Shown here piece by piece: positions 63,741 through 64,000 of a stretch of DNA of 64,000 bases (its first letter is position 1; each line of letters starts with the position of its first letter). The position numbers and the translations under genes are program-made. The stretch is from Burhinus oedicnemus (lineage: Eukaryota; Chordata; Aves; Charadriiformes; Burhinidae). The stretch lies in NCBI GenBank assembly GCA_008921705.1, contig VFFE01007037.1:3968-67967 (forward strand). The letters run 5' to 3'. The notes beneath the pieces were generated by a model. It did not search any database, was not told where the DNA came from, and saw only the letters and a program-made list of their open reading frames with translations.

Positions 63741-64000
63741 AAAAAGTAGTAGCTTCATATCTTTAGTTCAGTGTTCTACTCTAACATCAGGGCAAGCCCC
63801 CATAAGGATAAATCCTTTTATCAATACATGGTATTTTAGGACTTTGGACTTCAGCATTCAAGTGAATTCACTTTTTGTGAGAGCTCCGCAAGAAATGTCT
63901 ATACAGTCCTACAATTTGCAGGCAGTAAAAGACAAACTCAGAAGTCTAACCTTTTCTCCTTAGAACCTTGTTAACGCACAAACTTACAGGTCTTTCAATT

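Overview
The window is vertebrate genomic DNA with interrupted genes, GT-AG introns and CR1 LINE copies of the kind that dominate sauropsid genomes. CR1 content together with compact introns points to a bird; I cannot name the species. No prokaryotic, viral or tRNA/rRNA features were seen. Two convergent (tail-to-tail) genes fill it: NDEL1 on the plus strand and MYH10 on the minus strand. || Layout: 1-480 is the GC/CpG-rich tail of what looks like the NDEL1 promoter/first-exon region. 481-8901 is the long 5' intron. Eight coding exons between 8914 and 26757 spell a complete 343-residue NDEL1, and the 3' UTR runs to about 28,375 (AATAAA at 28351). An alternative last exon at 22195-22237 gives a 328-residue isoform with a 13-residue replacement tail. 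About 28,376-30,030 is a gene-free GC-rich spacer. The MYH10 3' UTR lies at about 30,030-31,574, and 28 constitutive coding exons between 31575 and 62148 encode 1451 residues, matching residues 526-1976 of non-muscle myosin heavy chain II-B. The first part of the motor domain lies beyond the right edge. A 29th coding exon, 58915-58977, is the 63-nt alternative B2 cassette of loop 2. || Every exon junction was checked for GT/AG and phase; all coding exon lengths close in frame, with no frameshift or premature stop in either host gene. || Paralogue assignment: the protein residues match NDEL1 and MYH10, not NDE1 and MYH11, which have the same tail-to-tail arrangement elsewhere in vertebrate genomes. 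NDEL1 is a dynein/LIS1 regulator and MYH10 an actomyosin motor. Both act in neuronal migration, nuclear movement and cytokinesis, but nothing here shows that they are co-regulated. || Repeats: five CR1 pieces were found (22521-22878 minus, 35165-36717 plus with a broken reverse-transcriptase frame, 38255-38770 plus, 53330-53750 minus, 62365-62458 plus), with scattered homopolymers and short tandem duplications. No unknown coding system was found. The most interesting content is alternative-isoform architecture: the B2 exon with nearby RBFOX-type motifs, the NDEL1 short-isoform terminal exon whose likely poly(A) signals follow a CR1 insertion, and Pumilio-type motifs in both 3' UTRs.
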